NCBI GenBank assembly: GCA_002189035.1
Contig: NEEC01000002.1
Span: 4,363,001-4,427,000, forward strand
DNA: 64,000 nt
From: Utricularia gibba
Taxonomy: Eukaryota > Streptophyta > Magnoliopsida > Lamiales > Lentibulariaceae
Reading direction: 5' to 3'
Shown here: one piece after another, positions 12,217 through 25,050 of the stretch
How the letters are laid out: the number at the start of each line of letters is the position of its first letter
Numbering within the stretch: position 1 is the first letter of the stretch
Position numbers and translations under genes: made by a program
The notes under the pieces: generated by a model
What the model saw: the letters and a program-made list of their open reading frames with translations, nothing else
Databases searched by the model: none
Told to the model about the DNA's origin: nothing

Positions 12217-13580
12217 TGATAAACGAAAATTTCCTAATGTCGTTGAAAAAATAGAAATTTCGTATTAAACAAATTTATAAGCCCTAATTCTAAAAAAAAT
12301 TTAAATTAAACACAAAATGTAAAGTGGAATTCGGGGTCAATCACAAGAAACTTGTGCTTGCAATGAGTTTTTCGTGATGCAAAATTCACAATAACAGTGG
12401 TTCTTAGTCTAAGGTGAAACTAACAGTAGTAAACAAGTTCATGAAACAAGGTCAAGTCTCAACGTGGAAAATAACAGATACCAGTTTTAACACAGACGAA
12501 TGCGAAGATGCCTGAAGACTCTGCAGGTGTTGTGGTGCTAAGGTGCCTAATTTAATTTACCATGTCCCTATACTCACAACTTGAAACAACTTAAGTCTAC
12601 TCAAGTCATTCATCATATTTTCGGCTAAGTTAGTCCCCAATATCATCACCAATATTGCAATTAGGTTTACCCGCATGCAAAGTGTATAGAACTAGGTCTA
12701 CCCGGTTCTACTGGTTCTACCTCGGACAAACACCTACTACTCCCGTTTTGATTTGTTGGTCTACCTCTAAATCAAGCATCTTAGTTGCGAAGTTACTTAT
12801 TCCCCTACTTAGGTCTACCCATAGAATGATAGAAAAAAGAACTAAGAAACAAACATAAATTATATCATTAACCCTAGATCCACACCACTATACTTCACCT
12901 TAAGGCATCCCTAAGATTTTGGCTACTCATATATGAAAGATAAAGCATGATATCATTAATATAAACTGAAGAGAATAGCAAAGACATTGTAAAACAATAG
13001 TCAAAATAACGAAAAATCCTGCAAACTAACGATAGAGTTGAGTGTTCTATTCGCGATCTGCTACTGTTCACTGCCCGGAATAGTAGTGCTGAATTGGGTC
13101 TTTGATATTGTTCTTCAAGTCTTTGGTCTTCCTTCAAGAGAAGTCGCCTTCATCATCCTTTTTTTGTGTTCTTCCTCCCCCTCCTGAGGTCTGGTCATGT
13201 TTGAATTGGAGGGGAAAAACCCCCCGTGTGCATGGTGCAAACGGCTCCAAACCCTCTTGCAATTCTCTCCTCCTCATCTTTCTCTTGCCTCTCACTTCCC
13301 AAGGCAAGTACAATCTCTGGCAACTCTGCTCTTCCTGCCCCTGACTTGCAAACTGCCGCCACAATAGTGTATTCATTGCTCTCTGCTCCTCCTGCTGCAT
13401 GGTGACTTGCGCAAAATCCATGCTGCCTCCCTTGAATTTTTGGAATTGCCCACTAACACCAAAAATCACATATTTCTAAGTTATAAAAAGAAATACTTAA
13501 AATTATAAAATAAATAATTAAACATAATTAAAAACTTGTGATTTTCATATCCTAAAACATGAAAAAAATGTGTGTTATCA
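12217..13580 (+). mobile_element. Solo LTR with 5-bp target duplication, copy b
   Basis: The 1,364-bp element begins TGATAAACG and ends GTGTTATCA, so its termini are TG..CA with an inverted TGATAA/TTATCA hexamer. It is flanked on both sides by CTAAC (12212-12216 and 13581-13585), a perfect 5-bp target duplication as made by LTR retrotransposon integrase. There is no internal coding region, so it is a solo LTR left by LTR-LTR recombination. It serves as the reference copy for the family found at 4638, 7928, 37836, 38876, 41307, 41498 and 44500. Confidence 0.75.
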
Positions 13581-13629
13581 CTAACCGTTTGCTTTAAGAA
13601 TGGTTCTAACATTTTGTATGTACTATAAG

Positions 13630-16600
13630 TAGACATCGCAGCAAGGTGGGTATGGGGCAGGTAGACTGTTACCCGCTACCCGCTCCGTCATCAAAACTGC
13701 CCACCGCAACTAGCTCCGCCCTGCTTGTTTCATCTGTTTACCTGCCCACAATATCTTACCGTCATTCAATTTCTAAATTCATCATTTAAAAACCTAAATT
13801 AAAAAACCTACGAGTAAATCTAACAAACCAATAACTCAAATTCCAACATATTGCTTAAAAATAATTTTAAAAAGATAGTTCATTCTTGAGAATCAAGTGC
13901 ATGGCTTCCCTCAGATAGAATTTCTTTATCTACTTCAACTTCTTTCATCTTTGGACAACTCTCAAGGGTTTTACAAGTCATTTTTCATGCCATATAGACT
14001 TAAAAATATAAAAAGATAATGAAATCACTTTTTATTGATTTCCATAACCAACTTTTGGCACACATGAGTACTTCTAATGTCTTTGGATGGAGTCTGCTAC
14101 GATGAGGATTTAGAATTCTATCACTTGTGCTAAATGCAGATTTAGAATCAACTATTGAAATTGGAACAGCTAGAACATCCTTAGCCATTCTTTTAGAAGT
14201 GGCCACTTAGAACCTTCGGTGTTCCACCAAATCAATATATCAAAAGTATCACATCTAGGAAAAACCTCGGCTTCCAAGTAATGATCTAACTCTGTTGTCA
14301 AAAATATCATATTCTAGTTCATCTTGTAATGCCATACTTGAAGAAGTGATGATGTTAGAATCACTACTACCATAAATACCACCAATAGAAGAGTTGGTAG
14401 TATTATTCATTTGATTTTCATAATCCTTCAATAAAGATACACAATTGACACGAACATCTCAAACTTTTTCAATTGTATCATTTCCATAGATTCTTCTAAA
14501 ATAGAACTCCACAAATGCCATTTTATATCTAGGATCCAAAACTGCAGCCACTGCTATCATCACATGAACAACATCTCAATATTTCATAAATTTCTCCAAT
14601 ATATAGCAAGTCATCTCTCTAAGCATATTATCATAACTCATGGACCATCTTCTAACTTGGTTCTAATTAAACATATCTTTGGAAAATAAAAGTTGGAGGT
14701 TGGATAACTCATACCTAATATCATTTTAGTCATTTCATAAAAGAGTTTCAACTTTTCACAAATGAATTTTACCTTTCTCCAATCTTCTTGTGTTGGACAA
14801 GACTTGTAACCAGCAACTATCATGGCAAGTCTCAAAAATACTTCTTCATATTTGATAGCAATTTCTAGCATCAAGTAATTAGAGTTCCATCGAGTCTTGC
14901 AATCAACAACCAATTCTTTTGAATATTGAATTTTTAGTTGAGTAGCACACACTTTAAACTTCTCTATTCTTTTGGATGACTGTGCCCAATAGATAGCACT
15001 ATTTCGAATCCTCTCAAGACCATCATTGAATTTCTCAAATCCTTTTTGAACAATTATGTTCAAAATATGAGCACAACAACGCATATGCAACACTTTTCCT
15101 TGAAGCAACATATCATTTGTAGAAAGCTTATCCAATATCAAAGCAAGCATTGCATCGTTTGTTGAACAATTATCAATCATTATTGAAGAAATTTTCCAAT
15201 TGATATTCCAATCCATCAGTGAGCAACATAATTCTTCAGATAAAGTTTTAGTAGTATGTGGAGAGGGCACATATGCAAACCTACATTATAGAAAAAAAAG
15301 TGATACAAAAAAATAATAAATTAACCTTAAAATGTAACCTTGAAACCTACATTATAAAATGTGTTGTTATCACCATATAGCTTTTCTTGTTGTCGTTTGA
15401 AGTCCACATATCGGTAGTGATTGCAATCCTACAATCAAGATTATCAAAGATTCGATAGGCCTTTTATTTCTCATCTCCATATATCTTCAAAATGTCATTC
15501 TTCAATGTATTTCAGAAAATCATTTTGAAGTTTGCATTCAAGCTTTTGAAAAATCTTCTAAACCCATAATGGTCAACTATGCTCAATGGATAATCATGCA
15601 AGATAACTGCAGCAGCAAGCTCATGCCTTGAAACTTTTTCACTAAAAGAGGTCAACCCAATTATGATATTCCACTAGATTTTAAATCTTCATTTAAAATC
15701 ATTTGTCTGACATCAATTTTTCTTGACCTTTTTTGACATGCACTCACATAGTGGCTCTTCAAATATGATGTTCCACTTTTCCCTTTTCCTACAAGAAGTT
15801 TCTTGCAGTATTTGCATTCTGCCTTAACTTCTCCATTTATACTCTTCTCCTCGAAATGCTGCTACCATTCTGATGTTCTTTTCCTTTTTTTAGAAGAGCT
15901 TGATGTGTCACCCCCATCTATTATTTGTACCTCATTGTTGATCTCTTCTACATTCTGAGATGGTTGAGAACCAGATGATGATTCTTGATTCGAACAATTA
16001 TCCATTAACAATATCTCTTGTTTCCTGCAAATATGTAATTTATTATGCAAACAAAAAAGTATAACCTATTTTCAACTTGAAAATAAAAAAAAAGTCAAGA
16101 ATCAAAAGCAAAACTTCAGCAAGAAAAAAACTCAAAACATAACGTAGTCATAGATAAAAAACAATATAATTTTGCTGGAGCATTTATAAAAATATAATTC
16201 CTAACAATTATCAGAAGTTCCCTACTATTATGAAAACCATGCAAAAAAGAAATCTAATATATCTCTCATTAAAAGTGACAACTCATTTCAATGCCACGCA
16301 ACACAAGTATTCACAAAATAAAAAACAATAAAACATGGTGGATAATACAAACAAACAAAATAAATAATTGAAAAAGACAACGCAACTACATATGGGGATT
16401 GTGAGGTGGAAAAATGGAAACACAAAATTGAGAATAGGCATGCACCGGAGCTATCATCAAGCATCGATACTTGATGATTGTGTTAAAAACCCTAATTTTT
16501 GTATATATTTCTCATTTTAAAATATAATTTATTATTCATAAATTTAAAAAATAAATAGATTTTAAGTTTTAAAATAAATAGGAAAGCAGATAGCATGTTG

Positions 16601-16754
16601 GATAGAGGTCATTTCGATATCCACCCCGTTTATAAATGGATCATGATTTTTCATCCACTGCCCACCTCGCTACCTGCCAGGTGCCTTTCATGGATAATAA
16701 ACAGGGCGGATATCCAACAGGTAGCGGGTCGGATTATCCATTTTTCCATCACTA
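13630..16754 (-). mobile_element. hAT DNA transposon with 8-bp target duplication
   Basis: The outer ends are imperfect inverted repeats: TAGACATCGCAGC at 13630 against the reverse complement TAGTGATGGAAAA of the right end. Both subterminal regions are rich in 'acccgctacc' and its complement, typical of plant hAT elements. The flanks ACTATAAG (13622-13629) and ACTGTAAG (16755-16762) match at 7 of 8 positions, the expected hAT target-site length. The 3.1-kb interior holds a broken transposase on the minus strand. Confidence 0.75.
14000..16050 (-). pseudogene. hAT transposase (BED finger, RICESLEEPER-like), broken
   Basis: From N to C terminus on the minus strand: a Ser-rich leader ending TSEW (15862-16050); a BED zinc finger with ECKYCKK and a following H..C pair (15720-15830); a catalytic-core segment of about 210 residues with 'DNCSTNDAML', 'MRCCAHILNIIVQKG' and 'TRWNSNYLML' (14638-15270); and the dimerisation segment 'SAFSTSDRILNPHRSRL' (14050-14200). 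Stops and frameshifts separate these blocks, for example a TAG just after TSEW. The protein is therefore not made in full. Family placement is firm. Confidence 0.8.
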
Positions 16755-16839
16755 ACTGTAAGTCAAAGTTTTCATGTAGTTATTGATCCATATGCAAATA
16801 TAGTCTCTGAATTTATAGTCCCAACGAACGATATGTTGA

Positions 16840-16960
16840 CTCTACCTGAAAAATATGAAATAATTCTCGATTTTGATCCCATTTTCAAATGTCGTTGGTG
16901 CAATTGATGGCACCATATTTTTGCAAAAATTAGAAAAAAAGATATAGAATATTTTGACAA
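16840..16960 (+). pseudogene. Possible PIF/Harbinger transposase fragment
   Basis: On the plus strand a short frame reads VVGAIDGT, which resembles the first catalytic Asp block (C-I-G-A-I-D-G-T-H) of PIF/Harbinger transposases. Only about 30 residues are readable before a stop. It lies just outside the hAT right end, so the hAT element may have inserted into an older Harbinger copy. Evidence is one motif only. Confidence 0.3.
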
Positions 16961-17642
16961 TATATGACTTTAATATGATTTTTATCTTTATAGTTTTGGG
17001 ACACCTTTGACAAATGCATTATAGTTCAATATTGTCATTCATTATACATTCATCCAATAATAATTTTTCATTGTCACTATCGAGTAATTATTACCTTACT
17101 AATCCTGGGTATATGAATATTAATTTTTTTTGACACCTTATAGAGGTCAACTTGGAAGAATTTCATGCTAATTCACAGGTAATAAATCCTACTTAAATAT
17201 TTAACTATTGATATTTTTCATTGCATTCTATAATTGAATTATGTTTTGGTGTATGGAAGGAAAAAATTTACATGACAAGATCCAGTGCTTATCATACCAA
17301 CCACTATCCCAATTTGTAATTTTATCAAATGAGTTGATACAAATTATCCGAATTTTTTATATTTTGAAGCTGATAATTAAACTCTACTAAATAATTCTCA
17401 AATAGCTCTACTAGCAACAAAAGCGTTTGTACTTCAATTAGAATGAATTAATGTCTTATAATATGAATTTTAATTTATCTACTGTTACTTTTAGAGTTTA
17501 TGTAAATCAATTTATCATTTATTATACATATTATTACTATTAAATGAAATTTGTGTTGATATTAATTTATTACATATTGCAATGCATGTAACTATGCAAA
17601 TATTAATAAATAAATTAAAATATGTAAAAATATTTTTAATTC

Positions 17643-17686
<44 letters not shown>

Positions 17687-18342
17687 AAAAACATTATAAT
17701 TACATAAAAATAATAAAAATAATTTATAATATTAAAAATATTTATATGAGTATAAAGGATTTTTTAGTGTTTTATATATAAATTTTAAAATTAGACCAAA
17801 CATTTTTAATTTTTATTTATAATTTTTATAATAAATTAAAAGTATCAACTCTTAGTTCTTTATCTAAATTAACTTTTAGTTACCACTATTTATAAGATAA
17901 GTAATTTAAAACACTCCAATAATAACGATTGATTTGCTATCTTATAAAAACCAATGATTATAACTAGTAAGACAGATTTCTATATTGGAGAATCAAAAAA
18001 GTTTATCAAATCATGAAACATTTATAACAAAAATATATATTATTTAGATATTATTTATTTGTTATATTTGAATGTGTTTGTTGTCTTTAAATAAAAGTAA
18101 TTCAAAAAAATAAAAATAAAAAACAAATGAGGAATTTTGTACACATACTAGAGGCAGTTTTGAAATTAGGTGTGTTTGCAGTGGATGGTTTTGGGTAATT
18201 ACCGGATGGTAAGAGGGGGAGGAGTCAGAAGAAAGTGAGCATCATCATTCGAAAAAGCAACAAAGATCATTGTCCACAAAATCAGGGCATACGTAGATTG
18301 TTCATGGAAACATTTCAAGATTGGAGAAAGAATGATGGGACA
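16961..18342. other. AT-rich intergenic DNA with a (TA)n tract
   Basis: No gene recognised. Composition is extremely AT-rich, with a pure (TA)n run at 17645-17682. The last 150 bases should contain the 3' UTR of the minus-strand RPS23 gene. Confidence 0.45.
17645..17682. repeat. (TA)n microsatellite
   Basis: Nineteen uninterrupted TA units. Confidence 0.95.
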
Positions 18343-19328
<986 letters not shown>

Positions 19329-19402
19329 GACGGAATGCAATCACAGAAAACACGAGACCGAGAGTTGGGACGATCAGCCGCCGGTACCAGATACAAAACT
19401 CA

Positions 19403-19500
19403 AAACCCTAATTGATGTGTCGGCGGCGCATACAGGCGAAGGCGTTTTATATTCAAATGGAGTGAATACACTTGGGCTCTGCAGGGATATTAGGAGCCCA
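19403..19500 (-). promoter_or_regulatory. RPS23 promoter: telo-box, TATA box, site II
   Basis: AAACCCTAA at 19403-19411 is a telo-box, about 75 bases before the ATG and so near the transcription start. TATAAAA on the minus strand at 19445-19451 is a plausible TATA box. TGGGCT on the minus strand at 19495-19500 is a site II (TCP-type) element. Telo-box plus site II is the known combination for growth-linked expression of plant ribosomal-protein genes. Confidence 0.65.
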
Positions 19501-19854
19501 CTATAAAACAAGAAGTGACATTAAACCAATTCAGCCCCAATAACAAAGCCTACAAGTTGACAAAAAAACCAATTCATTACAGACCTTTTTTTATTTATTT
19601 CTTTGAATGCTATCTCAAGTAGATGAAGGTTTTTGTCTTTTGACAAATTAAAAATAGAGATTTTTCAGTATCTAAAAAATGAAAAGTATTTTTTTAAAAA
19701 AATTTGAAATAAAAATCGTTAATATTTAATAATAAAGCAGAAATAAAGACATCACTAGAGAAATGAATTTTATTAGGAGTGTACATGTAATTGTCGGAAT
19801 CTGATAAGAGATTTTTTACATCTGAAAGTGCGACGCAATTCAGCAGAAGTTGAT
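19501..19854. other. Short intergenic spacer between ICR 3' end and RPS23 promoter
   Basis: AT-rich sequence presumably holding the ICR 3' UTR on the minus strand. No other feature seen. Confidence 0.4.
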
Positions 19855-21709
19855 CTACTTCTGCCCCTTCTTCAACAGCACGCTAATCTTCTTCAACATA
19901 TTGCTGTTCCTCTTCTTGGGCGAATCTTCATCCGTTTCCTCAAGATTTGAAGAACTAAGCCCTCTTCCAAGGGAATGCAAGGTGAAAGCATCGGTACCAG
20001 TAGAGAGCATTGCAGCAGCCATCTCAGCCGCCTTTCTCCACTGATCGCATTGCACTTTTAGTGTTCTCAGCTCCATTTCCATTTCTGCTTTTGATGCCTG
20101 CGCCGGATCCAGCACACAAGTTACGGGTTCAGATTTTCTGAAGCCGGGGTCTATTTCGACACTTAAAGATCCCAGTGTTGTCAGTGATTCTTCTTCTGTC
20201 GCAGCCGGTGCAATCACCATCTCATTTGCGTTGATTCTCTCTTTCTCGCTCTTTATGATGTCAGATTTCAGCATTGCATTCTGCTCCAAGACGATTTGCA
20301 GTTCCACCTCTTTCTCAATTAAGCTGGCATTGAGATTTTCTAACCATGCCTCTGACTTCATCAGCTTGAGTTCAAGTTCAGAGTCCCTCCTGTTTATACT
20401 CTCTTGAAGATCATTTTCTGCTTCCATCAATCTTTTCCTGAGTCCTTCCACTTCCTCTATGGATTCCTTAATCTTGGCCTTCGATTGAGCATCTTCCAGG
20501 TCATATGCTGACTTCAACTGCTCCACAAATTCATAGGCATTTTTAATCTCCATCTTGCTATGGATATACTCTTCCTGGTACAACCTTTCAGCTTCTTTCA
20601 GACTCTCTCGGAGTCGACTAACTTCATTTCTCAAAATAAGGACCTCCGATTCCCGATTCTCATCATGGCATTCAATATGCTTTTCCAATGATCTTAGCCT
20701 GTTGTGTGATTGCTCCAGCTCCGCCGACAATGAGCTTTTGGATTCCATAGCCTTGGCAAGGTCTGACCTCAGCGTCTCCTCGGAAGCCTTGATGGCTTCC
20801 AGTTGCTCCTGAGCCACTCTTTGTCCCTCGATGGCCCGAGCTTCGGATTCTCTGCTATCATTCAACTGCGCCTCCAACTTACCTACCGCAACAACTGCTT
20901 CTTGAAGTTCCATGCTCAGGCTACGAATCTGAGCATCAGCAGCCTCGGCTTGGCCAGCTTGAGAAGCTTCCCATTGAGAAATCCTCTGCAACCGAGCTTT
21001 CAGCCTCTTTATCTCATTCATTGCAGAGGCTAACGCGTTTGAGTCCATGATATGCTGCCTCTGCATTGCCTCCAGTTCAGATTGCCAGGCTTTATCGCGA
21101 TCATGGGAGATCTTTCGCAGTTCCTGCACTCGAGCTTCCTCCGATTCCGAGACTTCATCCAGTTGCTGCTCTGTCTCCTGAAGCTTTGCAGACATGAAAA
21201 ACAGTTTCTTCTTGGCTTCCTCGACCTCCTTCTGGTACCTTATCTTCAAGGACTCATTCGAACTCAGCTGCTCCTTAGCCTTCTTGAACTCCTCTTGGAG
21301 ATGGGCTAGCTGAGACTCCAGCTCAGAGTCTTTGCTTGGTTTTTTCTTCTGGTGTGCCGCCATCAGGAAGATAACATAACAAGATGTGAAATCCCAGCAG
21401 GCCTTCACTAACGTAAACAAATTTGTGGGAGGAAACCGGAACGTAACATCAAATCATAAACACATACCTCAGCGGATGCAACTCGAGGTGACTTGCGATC
21501 AGCAGCTTTATGGCTTGCGTCTTTCAGTGCTTTGCTAGCAAGATTTGAACAAGTACCAGTAACAGCATCTGATACCAGAGGTTGCTTCCGAGTAGCTTTT
21601 GGATCAGAAGGGCTTTTGGATTCAGCCATGCGAAATAAGAGCATCAGATTAGACTCCACAGACGCAGAGAACAAAATAATGCCCAGTACCTGGATTTAGG
21701 ATTCTGCAT
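19855..21709 (-). CDS. ICR: Interactor of constitutive active ROPs (ICR/RIP family)
   Basis: A coiled-coil protein of 552 residues in three coding exons: 21690-21709, 21468-21612 and 19855-21348. ICR/RIP proteins bind GTP-loaded ROP GTPases and link them to microtubules or exocyst at the plasma membrane. The first exon encodes only MQNPKS; this N-terminal MQxPK start is what I remember of several Arabidopsis ICR members, and splicing the 77-base intron keeps the frame, so I prefer it to the internal ATG at 21629. A Ser/Pro/Lys-rich segment with 'ADRKSPR' follows, then heptad-rich coiled coil through most of exon 3, 'CDQWRKAAEMAAAML' and a basic C-terminal KKISVLLKKGQK typical of the family. 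The first acceptor is weak, so the N terminus is the least certain part. Confidence 0.85.
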
Positions 21710-23689
21710 GACTTCGTATGTGAAGCAGGAGCGGAAGAAGATGTGCAGTAAAGACAATTGTCTTAAGGCCCACCTGACCCACAACCCAGAAAAGCTTCTC
21801 AATTCTAATGAAGTTTCTGCGGGAAGAGAATTGTCTTATGTACATAAACAATATCCAACAGGAAATTCTGATGACTGAAAGCAACTAATAATCTAAAGTG
21901 TCTCGTAGGACTAAAAGAGCACCCCACTAACACCTACCAGCTACACAACAGAAGAAATTGCGATTTCCTTAGCTTTTACTCCAAGAGCTGCTGCCATTAA
22001 CACAGCAACATACGCTGGAAACGTGGTTACTAATTCATAAATTTAACGGGAAATGGCCTCCACCTGGCACCCAGTGTTGTTATAATTGCTAAGTTGGTCG
22101 TAGGAATAACGAGAAAGAAATACATCTCATGCATGGGGACAAGCTGAAATCAGTTCTTAAACAGCAGTCGACTACAAGGTCCTCTACAGAACCATTCGAG
22201 AGATGATCGGCATGCAAAAAGAAACGCACAACCGGGTCCTCTACATATTGCAAGAAGCTTATTCCAGTAAAGCAGCTCCATTTTCAGAGACTAGACCAAG
22301 TATTTACAAATATTATGAAAAACCCCATTCCCAAAGTCGAGATTCGGATGGAAACCATCCTATAAAAAACATAGAGTAAATAGCAAGAACAAAAAGCTGA
22401 ATTCAAGGAAAAAAAGGTACCTTCATTGACTGACCGAGTTGACTGAGAGTCCCTCTCCTCCCCCCTGAATGCTAAGAAAAGTCTCACTGTCTCGCAGAGG
22501 CAAACAAAGCGAGAAAGCAGTGTCGAACTTGGTACGGCTGCTTGGTGAAAACTGGTGCACTGCAGATTTCCCTCAGCTATTTATTTCGGCCACTCTCACT
22601 CATATTTGCTGCATTCACGACCTCTGCATCTGGAATCAATTACATTCACTTGACCTGGCAGTGGTACCAGTACACACTCCAATTTCCCAATCCCCGCGTG
22701 CTGTGGACCAGTCCTCAGTTCAGTGTAAAGCAACTTGATCCAGCGATTTGCAGGTCAATTTGTAATCGTCAGCAATGGATGGCGAGGCTTCCTACTCTTC
22801 TCCTGAGGATGAAGTGAAGTTTGATGATGATGTTGAGGGATTTTATCTTTAAATATGGTCAGTGGTCTGCCTGGTGTGGACTTTGATGAACTCTGCTCAG
22901 GCTTGCTTTATAGTTAAATATAACAAATACCATGTTACGAAGACGAATGAAGGAACGGTCACGGACCACATGAAGCCGAATTATGAGTTGTCACTTGTCA
23001 AAGTGATGTGACCTGAAATAGACGCAGACGAATCGCCTTCAACATGCTCTTCTTTTCACCTTTGCCTGATCTTCAAAAGCAAATATGCATCTTTGACTCA
23101 GAACCCATCATTCAGGATTTCTGATCTGACGCAATGGAAGAGAAGACTGTACTAAAAAAGTAGGGAGGGAGGGGGAAATCTAGATGAAACTTGAACGGAG
23201 CAGCTACGCAGTAGTGTTCCAACACAGGTAGTTTAAAACTCAAGAATGGAGAGATGACAAAAAGGGGCCCCGTCCCACGATCTTTCTCGAAATTCACGTT
23301 CACGACTAATGGCTCAACATTTCCAATCAGTTCGCTTGAATTTCTTATCCAATGAACATCAGCTCCCGTGAACACAATAAAGCCATAACTATTTTTTGGT
23401 TCGGGGTAAAGCTGAACAAGCATCTTTCAAAATCAAGGCAACACGCAGAACAAACACACCGAAGTGCAGCAATGAGGACGAATGGCATTAATCGTACATT
23501 GTTCGTATTGAAAGAGGATGAATCAGTAATGATGTTGGCAAGAGAATAACGATGAAGAAGTTTGTGGAAACTCTTTTCCTTAGATAATTTAAGAAAATGC
23601 GGATTCTTAGGATGTTATAAGAGTATGTAATAAATAGCAATCATGTGATGGAAAGAAAATAATATTCTTCATCAAAGCTTTGGCATATT
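21710..23689. other. ICR 5' region and intergenic DNA
   Basis: A probable ICR 5' UTR exon ends at a donor near 22421 (minus strand ..GAAG then GTACC), giving a 5' UTR intron of about 700 bases; this is inference from splice-like sequence. Beyond about 22560 I recognise no gene. A 25-codon plus-strand frame at 22775 is noted under findings. Confidence 0.4.
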
Positions 23690-24040
23690 GTATATTACTT
23701 GTATCAAAGCCCTAAAAATGGCCTTCACGTCCCTGCTCTAACAAAAGATAATTATGATAATTGGATGCTTTGCATGACAGCATTATTGGGTGCATAGGAG
23801 GTTTGGAATGTGGTGAATGATGGTGTTGAAGAGAATGTCGATGTTGCAACCTTGAAAAAAGGCTCTATGCTTGATTTATCAAGCACTTGATGAAAAGTTC
23901 TTTGAGAAGGTTGCTACTACAACAAGATCAAACACGCATGGGATAGTTTTCCACAACTTTCAAGGAGTTGATAAAGTAAAGAAAGTGAGACTTCAAACTC
24001 TACGAGAGTTTGAATTGCTATGACAAAAAAAAAATGAGGA
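23690..24040 (+). pseudogene. Ty1/Copia gag fragment, plus strand
   Basis: Reading across stops gives a Copia gag start: 'LTKDNYDNWMLCMTALLGA', then 'EVWNVVNDG', 'IYQALDEKFFEKV' and a decayed W..L.....GVDKVKK..LQTL block. It faces the opposite way to the Copia element immediately to the right and abuts its left LTR, which is truncated there. Confidence 0.6.
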
Positions 24041-25050
24041 ATTGCTAGAGCCCTTGATCAAAGGACATACACTCTTCATTGAAATAGATAGAATAGTTCT
24101 CTCAACTACACCCGATAATCTGACTCATATCCCTTATATCTTGATTGATCGTAACCACAATAGCGCAACAGTTTCCATTAGGCCCACTACATCGCTTTCA
24201 CTACTTAAGCCCAATTATGGTTACGTTGCTCCACTTCCCGTCTATATGATTCATCCCCTAAACCTAGAAGTGACACCTATTCTAACATTTCTCCACTAAG
24301 CCTACTTCCTTTAACAACATTAAATGCATGCAGGAAGCAAGTAGCTTCATCAACATATCAACAATATTGTTGTTTGTGTTCACTTTTACCAAATCAAATT
24401 GTTCTCATTTCAAGACCTCTCTAAACTAGTGATATCATATGCCCACATGTTTAGTTCTAGAGTGATAGACTATATGCTTACTCAATTCAATGGCACTTTG
24501 ATTTGTCACATGATATCTTCATCTGATAGTCAATAAAACCCAATTCTTCCAAGGAACTTTTGAAGTCATACACCCTCTTTGCCCCATTCAGATAGTGCAA
24601 TGTGTTCAGGTTCAATGGAGGAGAGTGCCACACTTTTGAAGTGACAATGACCAAACAACTCCAATGCCTCCCAACATATTAATCACACTAATTGTGGAAC
24701 ATGCAGTATCCATATACATAGTTAGTGTACAATTAAGAGACCCATATTACAGACTAAAATCAGCTTTTTTTTTAAGTATCACAACAACCATTTTCCAACT
24801 TCCTAATGGTGTTTTCCTGGGTTAGACATCTAGTGACTAGTACAACTAATCACATAGGTAATATCAGGTCTTACTTATTGGCACTATCAGATTCTAAACT
24901 TATATAACACTTGGTGTATATATGCATACCCAAAATATATCTAGTTTGGTTGTGGTATAAATGTTTGGCTCGACAATTTTGTTCAATATTTATACCCAAA
25001 ATACATTATGCATCCCCTAAATCCTTCATGTCAAACTTTGAGTAAAGTTG

